A stretch of DNA of 64,000 bases, taken from assembly GCF_900215205.1 (NCBI RefSeq), contig NZ_OBDY01000003.1, positions 449,842 through 513,841 on the forward strand, written 5' to 3'. The DNA comes from Paractinoplanes atraurantiacus (GTDB lineage: Bacteria > Actinomycetota > Actinomycetes > Mycobacteriales > Micromonosporaceae). Within the stretch, counting starts at the first letter, position 1; the number at the start of each line of letters is the position of its first letter. Shown here piece by piece: positions 40,604 to 51,307 of the stretch. A program made the translations under genes and the position numbers. The notes under the pieces were generated by a model, which was not told where the DNA came from, searched no databases, and saw only the letters and a list, made by a program, of their open reading frames with translations.

Positions 40604-41787
40604 GTGTCTACCCTCTCGGTCTGAAGCTCACCGGCCGCCGGGTGCTGATGGTCGGCGGCGGCGCCGTCGCCACCCGCCGCGTCCCGGCCCTGATCGCGGC
40701 CGGCGCGCGGGTCGAGATCGTCTCGCCCGACCTCAGCCCGGCCCTGCACGGCCACGTCGACGCCGGCCGGGCCACCTGGACGGCGCGGCGCTTCGAGCCG
40801 GGCGACGTCGACGGCGCCTGGCTCGTCCACGTCGCGATCGACGACCCGGCGGCGGCCGAGCAGGTCAGCGCGGCCGCCGAGGAGCACCGGATCTTCTGCG
40901 TCCGCGCCGACGACCGCGAGGCGGCCACCGCGTGGACGCCCGCGGTCACCCGCCAGGGCCAGGTCACGGTCGCGGTCACCGACGGCGGCGACCGGCGGCG
41001 CGCGATGGCCGTCCGCGACCTGGTCGCGCATGCTCTGGAGAGCGCGCCGGCCGCGACGGAGGAGTACAAGGGCGTGGCCCTGGTCGGCGCCGGCCCCGGC
41101 GACCCCGAGCTGATCACCGTGAAGGGCCGCCGGCTGCTCGCCGCGGCCGACGTGGTGGTGGCCGACCGCCTCGTGCCGGGCATGCTCCTGGGCGACCTGC
41201 GGCCGGAGGTCGAGTTCGTCGACGCCGCCAAGATCCCGTACGGGCCGCAGAAGGCCCAGGAGGAGATCAACCGGATCCTGGTCGAGCGCGCGCTCGAGGG
41301 CAAGTTCGTGGTGCGGCTCAAGGGCGGCGACCCGTTCGTCTTCGGCCGCGGCGGCGAGGAGGCCATCGCCTGCGCCGAGGCCGGCGTCCCGGTGCTCGTC
41401 GTCCCCGGCGTGACCAGCTCGATCGCCGCGCCCGCGCTGGCCGGCATCCCGGTCACCCACCGGGGCGTGGCCCACGAGTTCACCGTGGTCTCCGGGCACG
41501 TCGCGCCCGACAGCGGCGCCTCACTCGTCGACTGGCCGGCGCTGGCGAAGATGCGCGGCACCGTCGTCGTCCTCATGGGCCTGAAAAACCTGCCGAAGAT
41601 CGCCGCACGCCTGATCGCCGAGGGCCGCTCGGCCGAGACGCCGGCCGCGGTGGTGCAGGAGGGCTCGACGGCACACCAGCGTTCGCTGCGCGGCACGCTC
41701 GGCTCGATCGCCGCCGACGCGGCCGAGGCCGGCATCCATCCGCCGGCCATCGTCGTCATCGGCGACGTCGTTCACGTAGGGGTATAG
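40600..41787 (+). CDS. cysG: Bifunctional siroheme synthase/uroporphyrinogen-III C-methyltransferase
   Basis: This 395-aa fusion catalyses methylation of uroporphyrinogen III and, by its N-terminal domain, NAD-dependent oxidation and iron chelation toward siroheme. The NAD motif MVGGGAVATRR is at 17-27. The methyltransferase domain starts at about 160 (VALVGAGPGDPELITVKG), followed by VVVADRLVP, RLKGGDPFVFGRGGEE near 240, and PGVTSSIAAPALAGIPVTHRG near 265. It is shorter than E. coli CysG (457 aa), mainly in the first domain. Precorrin-2 made here feeds both siroheme and cobalamin, which fits the operon with cobC and cobT. Confidence 0.94.
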   Translation: MSVYPLGLKLTGRRVLMVGGGAVATRRVPALIAAGARVEIVSPDLSPALHGHVDAGRATWTARRFEPGDVDGAWLVHVAIDDPAAAEQVSAAAEEHRIFCVRADDREAATAWTPAVTRQGQVTVAVTDGGDRRRAMAVRDLVAHALESAPAATEEYKGVALVGAGPGDPELITVKGRRLLAAADVVVADRLVPGMLLGDLRPEVEFVDAAKIPYGPQKAQEEINRILVERALEGKFVVRLKGGDPFVFGRGGEEAIACAEAGVPVLVVPGVTSSIAAPALAGIPVTHRGVAHEFTVVSGHVAPDSGASLVDWPALAKMRGTVVVLMGLKNLPKIAARLIAEGRSAETPAAVVQEGSTAHQRSLRGTLGSIAADAAEAGIHPPAIVVIGDVVHVGV

Positions 41788-41817
41788 AACCACTACACAC
41801 CGGGTACGACCGTGAAT

Positions 41818-42195
41818 ATGGACGGACGGCCGCGAATGACGTTGACGAGCACGGTGCTGGACGCTCCGGACGCCCGGGAGCTGGCGGACTTCTACCACCG
41901 GCTGCTGGGCTGGAGCATCACCACGGAGGAGACGGACTGGGTGATCCTCGGCGCGCCGGGTGGCGGCGCCGGGCTCTCCTTCCAGACCGAGAAACAGTAC
42001 GTGCGGCCGGTGTGGCCGGCCGGGCCGGGCGATCCGCAGATGAGCGCCCACCTCGACATCAAGGTCGACGATCTGGAAGCGGCGTGCGCCCACGCCACCC
42101 AGGCGGGTGCGACGCTCGCCGACTTCCAGCCGCAGGAGACCGTCCGGGTCTTTCAGGACCCGGCCGGCCACCCGTTCTGCCTTTACGTCGACTGA
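41818..42195 (+). CDS. VOC-family glyoxalase-like protein
   Basis: This 125-aa protein has one vicinal-oxygen-chelate unit repeated twice: [24 protein letters not shown] then [24 protein letters not shown], ending [14 protein letters not shown]. The metal-ligand positions include His in SAHLDIKV and possible Glu/Asp at the C-terminus. Function may be resistance or isomerisation. The start could be GTG 41812, ATG 41818 or ATG 41836; none has a clear ribosome-binding site, and I chose the first ATG. The end overlaps the end of the convergent otsA gene by 13 bases. Confidence 0.82.
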   Translation: MDGRPRMTLTSTVLDAPDARELADFYHRLLGWSITTEETDWVILGAPGGGAGLSFQTEKQYVRPVWPAGPGDPQMSAHLDIKVDDLEAACAHATQAGATLADFQPQETVRVFQDPAGHPFCLYVD

Positions 42196-43604
42196 TCGGT
42201 GATCTCGCGGCCGCCGGCCGCCTCGGCGAGAGCGTCCAGGAACGTGTGGGCCCACTGCGCCACATCATGGGTGCGCAGGTGGCGCTGCATCACCCGCATG
42301 CGCCTTTTCAGCTCGGCCGGCTCGGCCGCGACGGCCCGCAGCAGCGCGTCCTTGACGCCGTCGGGGTCGTGCGGGTTGCACAGGAACGCCTGGCGCAGCT
42401 CGGTGGCGGCCCCGGCGAACTCGCTGAGCACCAGCGCCCCGCCGGTGTCGGCCCGGCAGGCCACGTACTCCTTGGCGACCAGGTTCATGCCGTCGCGCAG
42501 CGGCGTCACCATCATGACGTCGGCCGCCACGTACATCGCGGCCAGCTCCTGCTTGCTGTAGGACTGGTGCAGGTAGTGCACGGCCGGCACGCCGACCCGG
42601 CCGAACTCGCCGTTGATGCGGCCCACCTCGCGCTCGACCTTCACCCGCAGCGTCTGGTAATGCTCGACGCGCTCGCGGCTCGGTGTCGCCACCTGCACCA
42701 TCACCGCGTCGCCGACCTTGAGCTTGCCGTCGGCCAGCAGCTCGCGGAACGCCTTGAGGCGCAGCTCGATGCCCTTGGTGTAGTCGAGCCGGTCGACGCC
42801 CAGGATGATCGTCTTGGGGTCGCCGAGCTCGGCCCGGATCTCCTTGGCGCGGGCCTGGACCTTGGGGTCGGCCGCCATCCGCTCCATCTCGCGGGTGTCG
42901 ATGCTGATCGGGAAGGCGCCCGCCTTGACCTTGCGGCCGTCCACCTGGATCGACTGGCCCTCATAGCGCAGACCCAGCAGGTGCCGGGCCAGGCGTACGA
43001 AGTTCTGCGCCGCCAGCCGCTGCTGGAAGCCGACCAGGTCGGCGCCGAGCAGGCCGCGCAGCACCTCGGCCCGGAACGGCATCTGCATGAACAGCTCGAT
43101 CGGCGGGAACGGGATGTGCAGGAAGAACCCGATCTTGAGGTCGGGGCGCAGCTCCCGCAGCATCGCCGGCACCAGCTGAAGCTGGTAGTCCTGCACCCAG
43201 ACGGTCGCACCCTCGTCGGCCACCTCGGCCGCGGCCTGGGCGAAGCGCTGGTTGACCAGGCGGTACGTCTCGCGCCAGCGCCGCTTGTAGACCGGCGTCT
43301 CGACGGCGTCGTGATAGAGAGGCCAGATGGTCGCGTTGGACTGGCCCTCGTAATAGCGTTCCAGCTCCTCGGCGCTCAACGGCACCGGGTGGATGTGGAT
43401 GCCCTCCAGTTCGAAGGGCTCGGGCGCCTCGCCGGTGCCACCGGCCCACCCGATCCACGTGCCCCCGTGCTCGGTCAGCACCGGATGGAGCGCGGTGACC
43501 AGGCCGCCCGGACTCGTGCGCCACTGGCGCTCCCCGTCCGGGGTGGTGACTTCATCGACGGGCAGACGGTTGGCGACTACGACGAAGGAACTTCGTTCGG
43601 CCAC
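42183..43604 (-). CDS. otsA: Trehalose-6-phosphate synthase OtsA
   Basis: This 473-aa GT20 glycosyltransferase makes trehalose 6-phosphate from UDP- or ADP-glucose and glucose 6-phosphate. Motifs: [11 protein letters not shown] near 8, [11 protein letters not shown] near 31, WIGWAGG near 50, [17 protein letters not shown] near 125, [14 protein letters not shown] near 147, [11 protein letters not shown] near 255, and C-terminal [13 protein letters not shown]. No phosphatase domain is fused, so OtsB is elsewhere. The GTG at 43604 is preferred over the longer frame since GGAGG lies about 10 bases upstream and homology begins [13 protein letters not shown]. Confidence 0.95.
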   Translation of the reverse strand: MAERSSFVVVANRLPVDEVTTPDGERQWRTSPGGLVTALHPVLTEHGGTWIGWAGGTGEAPEPFELEGIHIHPVPLSAEELERYYEGQSNATIWPLYHDAVETPVYKRRWRETYRLVNQRFAQAAAEVADEGATVWVQDYQLQLVPAMLRELRPDLKIGFFLHIPFPPIELFMQMPFRAEVLRGLLGADLVGFQQRLAAQNFVRLARHLLGLRYEGQSIQVDGRKVKAGAFPISIDTREMERMAADPKVQARAKEIRAELGDPKTIILGVDRLDYTKGIELRLKAFRELLADGKLKVGDAVMVQVATPSRERVEHYQTLRVKVEREVGRINGEFGRVGVPAVHYLHQSYSKQELAAMYVAADVMMVTPLRDGMNLVAKEYVACRADTGGALVLSEFAGAATELRQAFLCNPHDPDGVKDALLRAVAAEPAELKRRMRVMQRHLRTHDVAQWAHTFLDALAEAAGGREITDQST

Positions 43605-43728
43605 GCTGAGTGCACCTCCGGGTCGTTTCTGTTCCCCCTGTGAGCCTACTGTGCGTAGCAGCACGGGGCGTGCCCAGTCTTCAATGGCCGCCGTGGCCCT
43701 GGTGGCGGCCGGGTGTCATTCTGGGCGC

Positions 43729-44289
43729 GTGACACCTCCGGATGATCTTTCCCCGCCACGGCGGCCGATCTTCTTCCCTGTGGTCATTGCCACCGTTTTC
43801 CTCACGATCATCGGAATGACCACCGGATTCGTGCTCGGCGAGAAGCAGCGCCGCGACGAGGCGCGCGAACAGGAGCAGCAGCAACAACAGCAGAACCAGC
43901 AGCCGCAGGAGTCCGTGTCGCCGCCGGCGCCGGCCATCGCGGCCGAGGACCTCTGCCCGTCCGAGACGCTGGCCAAGGCGCGCAGCCTCGGCTTCTCCGA
44001 CCAGCTGCGCCGCCTGCACCGGTACGTGACCGACCGGGGCACCGTGGTCTGGATCTGCCAGGACCCGGGCGGCCGGCTGTTCTACCAGAGCAAGACCGGC
44101 GGCGAGCAGAAGCAGCTGGTCCAGGGCGTCAACGGCCTCCTGCTGACTGACGCCGTGGAGACCGGCGAGAACGCCTACGAGGCGACCGCGGCCAACGGCA
44201 ACCAGTTCTTCATCTCCCGCAAGCAACTCAAGATCGAGTTCGTCGACGGCCGCAAGGACCAGGTCGACGACGTCGTCGATTTCGAGTGA
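43729..44289 (+). CDS. Single-pass membrane protein, 186 aa, unknown function
   Basis: Residues 14-34 (FFPVVIATVFLTIIGMTTGF) form one TM; the N-terminus is short and Pro-rich. A Gln/Glu-rich charged stalk follows the TM (REQEQQQQQQNQQPQESV). A globular extracytoplasmic domain then follows with two Cys (LCPSETLAKARSLGF, VVWICQDPGG) that may pair. It has no family that I recognise. The GTG 43729 is chosen because the TM and its positively charged upstream residues start there. Divergent from otsA and 124 bases before ettA. Those bases include TTGACG near 44302 as a possible -35 element. Confidence 0.65.
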   Translation: MTPPDDLSPPRRPIFFPVVIATVFLTIIGMTTGFVLGEKQRRDEAREQEQQQQQQNQQPQESVSPPAPAIAAEDLCPSETLAKARSLGFSDQLRRLHRYVTDRGTVVWICQDPGGRLFYQSKTGGEQKQLVQGVNGLLLTDAVETGENAYEATAANGNQFFISRKQLKIEFVDGRKDQVDDVVDFE

Positions 44290-44413
44290 CGCGGGGAATC
44301 CTTGACGCCGTGGCGGGGTTGAGTTAGGGAGTCGGCGGGCGACCTGGAAAGATTGCCCCGGCATTCTGCGCTCAGTCGGGCGCAACTCAACGATCACGGA
44401 GGTAGGGCGCACC

Positions 44414-46082
<1,669 letters not shown>

Positions 46083-46090
<8 letters not shown>

Positions 46091-46490
46091 GAGATTCGTC
46101 TACGACGTGCCCGTGCGCTGGTCCGACATGGACGCGTACGGGCACGTGAACAACGCGCGCTTCCTCACGCTGTACGAGGAGGCGCGCGTTGCCATGTTCT
46201 TCGTCGGCGCGCGCAAGCACGGCCTGGGATCGTTCGAGGAGGGCATCGTCATCGCCCGCCACGAGATCGACTATCTGCGCCCGGTCGACTACGGAGATCC
46301 GGTCCGCGTCGAGATGTGGATCTCCGAGGTGCGCGCCGCGGCCTTCACGGTCTCGTACGAGCTGTACGACGGCGACGTGCTGGCCAGCCGGGCCAAGTCG
46401 GTCTGCGTGCCGTACCACCTCGCTCAGGGCCACCCTCGGCGCCTGAGCGAGGCGGAAAGAGAGTTCCTGCGACCGTACGTCGCGTCATGA
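46083..46490 (+). CDS. Acyl-CoA thioesterase, hot-dog fold
   Basis: This 135-aa 4HBT-type thioesterase has the motif RWSDMDAYGHVNNARFLTLYEEAR near 11-34, with the catalytic Asp in SDMDAYGH and the following helix. Its length and motif match YbgC/FadM proteins and the M. tuberculosis protein Rv2475c. The GTG start at 46083 overlaps the ettA stop by 8 bases, and its own stop overlaps the next ATG. It is hence translated with ettA. The acyl substrate is unknown. Confidence 0.92.
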
Positions 46491-47146
46491 GCTCCCACGG
46501 TCTGCTCGGTGTCCCCGACGCAGGCGCCTTCCTGGCTCGGCTGGTTCGGCTCGACCCGGGCGCTCCCGTCCGCCTGAAGACCTCCGGCGGCCGGGTGGCG
46601 CTCTGGGCCCGGCTGCCCTGGGACGTGCTGGTCACCCGCGAGGTGGCCGGGCAGGGTCCGCAGGACGCCACCGTCGCCGCCCGTGAGCTGCTGGACGTGC
46701 TGGCCCGCGGGGGAGACGAGCTGCCGCCGCTGCGGGACGCGCAGTGGCGCTGGCCGCTGCCGCCGGCCGGCGGCGAGACGGTCGAGTCGGTCTCCGGCGC
46801 CGAGCTGAGCCGGCTGGCCGCCGCGGCCGCCGGGACGCTGCGCGAGGTGACGGCGAGCGGCCTCAGTGGACGGGCGGTCGGTCAGCGGGCCGTCCGTGAC
46901 GCGCTCCTCGACCATGTCGCTCTCGTCGTGACGCCGCCCGGCGGCCGCCCGGTCGAGGTGTCCCAGCGACTCGTTCAGGCGATTTCCCGGATGGGTTTCC
47001 TCGGCGCGGGAGACACTGAGGGTCCGGCGACGCGCGTACGAGTAGCGGGGCGCTGGGTGGGACTTTCTGCACCATATGGAGTGGCGTGGCTACAGGCCGT
47101 CAATAAATTGACCGTTATGCCTATAGTCGATCACCCGAAAGGGTGA
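46487..47146 (+). CDS. Conserved hypothetical protein, 219 aa (Rv2474c-like position)
   Basis: The protein is soluble and has no recognisable active-site motifs. Features are GVPDAGAFLARLVRLDPGAPVRL near 7-29, LWARLPWDVLVTREV near 37-51, and a C-terminal LSAPYGVAWLQAVNKLTVMPIVDHPKG. In M. tuberculosis a protein of about the same length, Rv2474c, occupies the same place after the thioesterase gene, so I infer orthology. ATG 46487 overlaps the thioesterase stop. A hairpin covers its last codons (47130-47147). Confidence 0.75.
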   Translation: MSSHGLLGVPDAGAFLARLVRLDPGAPVRLKTSGGRVALWARLPWDVLVTREVAGQGPQDATVAARELLDVLARGGDELPPLRDAQWRWPLPPAGGETVESVSGAELSRLAAAAAGTLREVTASGLSGRAVGQRAVRDALLDHVALVVTPPGGRPVEVSQRLVQAISRMGFLGAGDTEGPATRVRVAGRWVGLSAPYGVAWLQAVNKLTVMPIVDHPKG

Positions 47147-47147
47147 T
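47130..47147 (+). terminator. Short hairpin at the 3' end of the ettA unit
   Basis: ATCACCC (47130-47136) pairs perfectly with GGGTGAT (47141-47147) across GAAA, a stable tetraloop type. The stop codon of the 219-aa protein lies in the right arm. A second small inverted repeat, AACCGG/CCGGTT, follows at 47160-47180. With no T run, this is a weak terminator candidate. Confidence 0.4.
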
Positions 47148-47278
47148 GCCGTATCGGACAACCGGTTGCGCCCTCCGGTTGGGGGGATGACCTCCGCGAA
47201 ACCTACGGGTACCGTCGGCCCTCGGATCCACTCGCTACGTCCGGCGGTGGGGTCTGCTGGGGAGTGAGGTGCGCAAAG

Positions 47279-47860
47279 ATGCCGTGGTGGTCATGGCGTC
47301 CGGGCTCGGCCGCGGGTAACCCGGTGGAGACCGACGACGATTCGACGGTTCGCAGTGCCGTACGGGTCGGAGTTCCGGCCCAACGAGAGCCCGGCCGGCT
47401 TCCGGTTCCGGCCGACACGGTCGCCTCCGAGGAGCCCGAAACGGTCGCGCCGGTGACGCTGACCCGCATCGGCAAGGCGCTGGACCTGCTCGACATCCGG
47501 TTCCTGGCCGACGGCGGCGGCAGCCTCCTGGCGATGTGGGAACGGCACGCCGTGCTGTTCACCCTCGAGGGCCCCGACGACGAGATCCTCGTCATGCGAG
47601 CCCGCCCCCACTCGACGGTCCCCCCGGATTGGGCCGACCGCGCCTACCGCGTGGTCAACGAGTGGAACCACACCCGCCGCTTCTGCAAGGCCTACGTGGG
47701 CGACCCCACCGAACGAGGCCAACTCCCAATTTATGCAGAGCTCCAGGTCCCCTTGGCCGCCGGCACCCACGACGCCCTACTGGTAGAGCTCCTGGACTGC
47801 GGCGCCGCCGTAGCCACCAGCTTCGTCGACTGGCTCCACGACGAGGGCGCCCTGCTGTAG
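47279..47860 (+). CDS. YbjN-domain protein
   Basis: This 193-aa cytosolic protein has a disordered N-terminal half and a YbjN-like C-terminal domain (about 60-193). Indicators are LTRIGKALDLLDIRFLADGGGSLLAMWERH, VVNEWNHTRRFCKAYVGDP and LYVELQVPL-like IYAELQVPLAAGTHDALLVELL. YbjN-like proteins resemble type III secretion chaperones in fold; their function in actinobacteria is unknown. ATG 47279 is in good spacing to GAGG at 47266-47269; GTG 47264 is an alternative. The following 219-bp convergent gap contains a dispersed repeat. Confidence 0.8.
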   Translation: MPWWSWRPGSAAGNPVETDDDSTVRSAVRVGVPAQREPGRLPVPADTVASEEPETVAPVTLTRIGKALDLLDIRFLADGGGSLLAMWERHAVLFTLEGPDDEILVMRARPHSTVPPDWADRAYRVVNEWNHTRRFCKAYVGDPTERGQLPIYAELQVPLAAGTHDALLVELLDCGAAVATSFVDWLHDEGALL

Positions 47861-47925
47861 CACTAAGCCCAGTCCCCACCCAAAACGGTCAAATCTTCCA
47901 TGGCGCTGCCATCCATGTGAGCGGC

Positions 47926-48065
47926 CCGCGATTTGCCCCGTTGATGAGAAGTGTGGGGTTTACCGACGCCGTGTTCTTTGCGGCGTTGGTAAACCCCACA
48001 CTTCTCATCAACCTCCCAGGCGCAAATCGCCCGCGGAGCGAAGCGAAGCCAGCCAGCTCAGCAGC
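47926..48065. repeat. Dispersed repeat, full copy A, with a 32-bp-arm hairpin
   Basis: The core is a hairpin with arms 47940-47971 and 47981-48012 (32 bases each, one G-T mismatch) and a 9-base loop. It is followed by an outer arm in which GCGATTTGC (47928-47936) mirrors GCAAATCGC (48022-48030). The right part then ends with a GAGCGAAGCGAAGCCAGC tract at 48036-48053. The ends match copy B at 53119-53156 and, in part, copy C at 62592-62631. It lies between the ends of two convergent genes and could act as a bidirectional terminator. No transposase is present. Confidence 0.85.
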
Positions 48066-48079
48066 CGTATGCACCCAGC

Positions 48080-49336
48080 TCAACCCAACGGGAACATCCC
48101 CACCCGCCCGTGGTACTCCCGCCCCAGCTGATCGGTGTCAGACCCGACGAGCAGCCCCCGGGAGTGCACCACAAACACCCGAACCCCAACCCCGCGAGAG
48201 CGCGTGGGGTTCCACGTCAGCGACCGGCCCGTCGTGGGGCTGACCGCCCCGATGCCGGGCCGGGAAACCGCACCCGGGCCGGGGCCCTTGGCGTCCGAGC
48301 CGTACGGGTTGTCGAAGTAGCGCTGGTGCCCACCGAGGTAGACCGCCGACCCGGTCACCGCAACCGCGTACAGCGAATCCCCACCAGTCCGCTGCACCCA
48401 CGTCGGATTGTGACGCCCCGAGCCCGCAACCTCGAACCGGGCCGCCGAGTCACACAGCCGATCCGGCGAGCTGGCCCGCCCGGTGGCGGCCACCACGAAG
48501 TACGACCCGTCCGGCGAGAACTTGACCTGCCGCAGGTACGTGTCGAAGCCCTTCATGCACTGCGGCTTGTACGCGTCCGTGTACCAGCTGGTCAGCTGCG
48601 CCGACGGCCCGCCGACGTCGAACATCGCGATCTGCGTCCGGTCGTACCCGCTCGCCCTGAGCAGCGCCCCCACCGCGACCAGCTTCCGCCCGTCCGGTGA
48701 GATGTCGAAGTGCTCCACCCGCGTCCGGCTCAACCCGGGCGCCGTCAGCTTCGCGTCGAATCCGGTGTCCACGGCCCCCGTGGCCGCGCTGAGACGAGCC
48801 AGCCCGGCCCGGTTGACGCCGTTGATCGCCGAGAACGTGCCGGCCGCGTACAACCGGGAACCCCGCGCGTTGAGCGACCGGACGTCCCCCCAGTTGATTT
48901 TCGCGTTGAACGCGCTGACCCGCTGCCCGCCCATGGTCAGGCGGGTGAGGCCTCGCTGGGCCGCCCCGTTGACGGTCTTGAAGGCGCCGCCGGCGTACAC
49001 CGTCCCGTCCTCACCCGCGGTCAGGGCGTAGATCGCCCCGTCGACCTGCGGGGCGAATCCGCGGACGGCCCCGTCGTTCAGCCCGAACGCGAAGATGTTC
49101 TTGCGGGCGAACGTGGTCCGGCGGGTGCTGTCGGTGACCTTCGTGAAGGCGCCGCCGACCACGACCGTGTCGCCGACGATGGTCATCGACCAGACCGTGC
49201 CGTCGAGGACGTGCGGGGTGAAGTCCACCGGGTTCGCGGACACCACGGTGCGCTGGGCAAGGTCGGCCGCGGCGGGATGCGCGCACGCCACGGCGGCGGC
49301 GGCGATGGTGGCGGCGGCAAGCAAGCGGCGACGCAT
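48080..49336 (-). CDS. Secreted beta-propeller protein
   Basis: This 418-aa protein has a signal peptide (about 1-24, AAATIAAAAVACAHPAAA) and at least six repeats of a WD/delta-60-like blade: VWSMTIVGDTVVVGGAFTKV, IYALTAGEDGTVYAGGAFKTV, SRLYAAGTFSAING, GLARLSAATGAV. These repeats form propellers used for surface binding. No catalytic residues are evident. The mature protein has no membrane anchor or sorting signal that I can see, so secretion is likely. The gene ends 15 bases after dispersed repeat A. Confidence 0.85.
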   Translation of the reverse strand: MRRRLLAAATIAAAAVACAHPAAADLAQRTVVSANPVDFTPHVLDGTVWSMTIVGDTVVVGGAFTKVTDSTRRTTFARKNIFAFGLNDGAVRGFAPQVDGAIYALTAGEDGTVYAGGAFKTVNGAAQRGLTRLTMGGQRVSAFNAKINWGDVRSLNARGSRLYAAGTFSAINGVNRAGLARLSAATGAVDTGFDAKLTAPGLSRTRVEHFDISPDGRKLVAVGALLRASGYDRTQIAMFDVGGPSAQLTSWYTDAYKPQCMKGFDTYLRQVKFSPDGSYFVVAATGRASSPDRLCDSAARFEVAGSGRHNPTWVQRTGGDSLYAVAVTGSAVYLGGHQRYFDNPYGSDAKGPGPGAVSRPGIGAVSPTTGRSLTWNPTRSRGVGVRVFVVHSRGLLVGSDTDQLGREYHGRVGMFPLG

Positions 49337-49385
49337 GCGAAAGGCTCCAGGTCAGTTGAGCAGCGGATTCCTACCGCTCAACGAC

Positions 49386-49763
49386 TCAGGCATTAACCAT
49401 GAAATGGGCGGCCCGCTCCAAATAGTCCCAAAGCTGGTCATGCAAGGGCTTCGGGAGTTCCAGGCTGTCGACCGCGTCGCGCATGTGCTTGAGCCAGGCG
49501 TCGCGGGCCGCGAGGTCGACCACGAAGGGTGCGTGGCGCATGCGCAGGCGGGGGTGGCCCCGGGAGGCCTGGTACGTGTTCGGGCCGCCCCAGTACTGCA
49601 TGAGGAACAGGGTCAGCCGGTCGGCCGCCGGGCCCAGGTCTTCCTCCGGGTACATCGGGCGCAGCAGGGGATCGTCGGCGACACCCTCGTAGAACCGGTC
49701 GACGAGACGCCGGAACGTGGGCTCGCCACCGACGGCTTCGAAAAAGTTGGCGGGGTCGGTCAC
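49386..49763 (-). CDS. glbO: Truncated haemoglobin GlbO (group II)
   Basis: This 125-aa oxygen-binding haem protein matches group II 2-on-2 globins. Motifs are FFEAVGGEPTFRRLVDRFYEGVADDP at the start, then LFLMQYWGGP, SRGHPRLRMRHAPF with the proximal His77, and RDAWLKHM with the G8 Trp at about 90. The GTG at 49763 fits the usual N-terminus; upstream sequence overlaps the gap to the MFS gene. M. tuberculosis glbO (Rv2470) stands in the same relation to the HNH gene. It may detoxify NO or handle O2 near the membrane. Confidence 0.94.
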   Translation of the reverse strand: MTDPANFFEAVGGEPTFRRLVDRFYEGVADDPLLRPMYPEEDLGPAADRLTLFLMQYWGGPNTYQASRGHPRLRMRHAPFVVDLAARDAWLKHMRDAVDSLELPKPLHDQLWDYLERAAHFMVNA

Positions 49764-49795
49764 CGTTCCATCCTGCCAGCCGCGCCGGGAACCGG

Positions 49796-51097
49796 TCAGG
49801 CCGCGGCCCTGTGACGGCCGTGATGCTCGTGCTCGGGTGACGCCTGCTCGGTGGCCGCCGTGAACGCCTCCCGGCTCGGCCAGCTGGCGGCCAGCACGCC
49901 CATCGCCACCGCGCCTCCGACGCTCCACAGGCCGACCACCAGCGGCAGCCAGAAGTGGTCGGCCAGCAGGCCGGTGACCATGACGGCCGCGAACTGGCTG
50001 AGCTGCATGCCGGTCTGCATCACGCCGTACGCCCGGGCGCGGTACCCGTGCGGCAGGATGAGCACGAACCGGGCGTTCAGCGTGGGTGTGATCCCGCCCT
50101 GCGCGATGCCGGAGAGCGCCACCAGCACGGCCACCACCGGGGCCGGCGGGCCGGCGAGGGCCGGCACCAGCACGAGTGCGGCGAGCACCGCGAGCGGCCG
50201 CACCAGCCGGTCGCGCAGCTCGGGGCCGGCGAGCCGGCTGATCAGCAGGCCGCCGACGACGAAGCCGATCGGGCCGGCCGCCATGATGAGGCCCTGGTCG
50301 AGGCCGCGGGTGGCCGAGTCGGGGTCGCTCTCGGCGGCCCACGCGGCGGCCAGGCCCTCGGGCACGACGGCGAACATCGTCAGGACGAAGACCATGATGG
50401 CGATCGAACGCAGGGTCGCCGTGCCGAAGACCAGCTGGAAGCCCTCGCCCGACTCGCGCAGCAGGTGACGGCGCTCGGACCGGTCGTGCGCGGCCGGCCG
50501 GGGCTGCACACCCCAGGCGATCAGGGCGGCCGAGACCGCGAAGGTGACCACGTCGATGGCCAGGGCCACCTGCGGGTTGATCGCGGTGGCCAGGGCGGCG
50601 CCGGCCATGTATCCGAACACCTGGGCCGCCTGCACTGTCGTCGCGTTGGTGGCGACGGCGATGGGCAGCTTGTCGCGCCCGACCACCAGCGGCTGGAGGG
50701 CCGACCGGGCGGCCTGCGTCGGCGGCGTGCCCAGGCTGGCCAGGAAGACCAGCAGGAGCATGACGGGGATGGGCACGCCGGGGATGAGCAGCATCGCGAT
50801 GACGACCATGCGGAACAGGTCGGCCGTGATCAGGACCCGGCGGTACGGGTAGCGCTCGGCCAGCGCGGACAGCAGCGGCCCGCCGACGACCCAGGGGAGG
50901 AAGCTGACCGCGAACGCCGCCGCGGACATGAGGACGGACTTGCTCTCCTCGTAGACGAGGACGGTGATGGCGGCGCGGGCGAGGTAGTCACCGACCCAGT
51001 TGACGATCAGCGAGAGGTAGAGCGCACGGTATTCGCGCACGCCGAACAGGTCGCGGAAGGTGACCTTCCTATCGCTCTCTGTCACCGCCTCGGACAC
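49796..51097 (-). CDS. MFS transporter
   Basis: This 433-aa protein has 11-12 hydrophobic segments and a long cytoplasmic middle region near 215-225 (PRPAAHDRSERRHLL). The N-terminal LSLIVNWVGDYLARAAITVLVYE and ALAERYPYRRVLITADLFRMV (cytoplasmic loop 2-3 positive motif) suggest a drug-efflux-like MFS of the EntS/MdtH-like class. The C-terminus is His-rich (SPEHEHHGRHRAAA), possibly metal-binding. GTG 51097 has GAGGACC upstream. It ends 32 bases before glbO on the same strand, so the two are probably co-transcribed. Confidence 0.88.
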   Translation of the reverse strand: MSEAVTESDRKVTFRDLFGVREYRALYLSLIVNWVGDYLARAAITVLVYEESKSVLMSAAAFAVSFLPWVVGGPLLSALAERYPYRRVLITADLFRMVVIAMLLIPGVPIPVMLLLVFLASLGTPPTQAARSALQPLVVGRDKLPIAVATNATTVQAAQVFGYMAGAALATAINPQVALAIDVVTFAVSAALIAWGVQPRPAAHDRSERRHLLRESGEGFQLVFGTATLRSIAIMVFVLTMFAVVPEGLAAAWAAESDPDSATRGLDQGLIMAAGPIGFVVGGLLISRLAGPELRDRLVRPLAVLAALVLVPALAGPPAPVVAVLVALSGIAQGGITPTLNARFVLILPHGYRARAYGVMQTGMQLSQFAAVMVTGLLADHFWLPLVVGLWSVGGAVAMGVLAASWPSREAFTAATEQASPEHEHHGRHRAAA

Positions 51098-51307
51098 CAG
51101 GTCCTCTCTCGATCTCGGCTGTCACCGGGTCGCGGCGAACGCCGTGCGCGCCCGGGCGGGGGTCGACGCCCGCCGGGAACGTGATGCCGCATGTGCAAAT
51201 GCTCAAGGCGGATTCTGCCCGATCGTCCGAGTCGATGCTAGGGCGTACGGGCGGAATGTCGGCCAAACGGTCGAGTTCAGCCCTCCTCCGTACGCCCTGA
51301 TCGCAGG

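Noticed and set aside
47147..47278. Possible riboswitch or small RNA before the YbjN-like gene
   Set aside because: Two small inverted repeats are visible but nothing matches a riboswitch consensus known to me.
47889..48083. 64-codon minus-strand frame in repeat copy A
   Set aside because: It lies wholly in the hairpin repeat. A shortened version of the same peptide appears in copy B, which shows it is a repeat by-product and not a gene.
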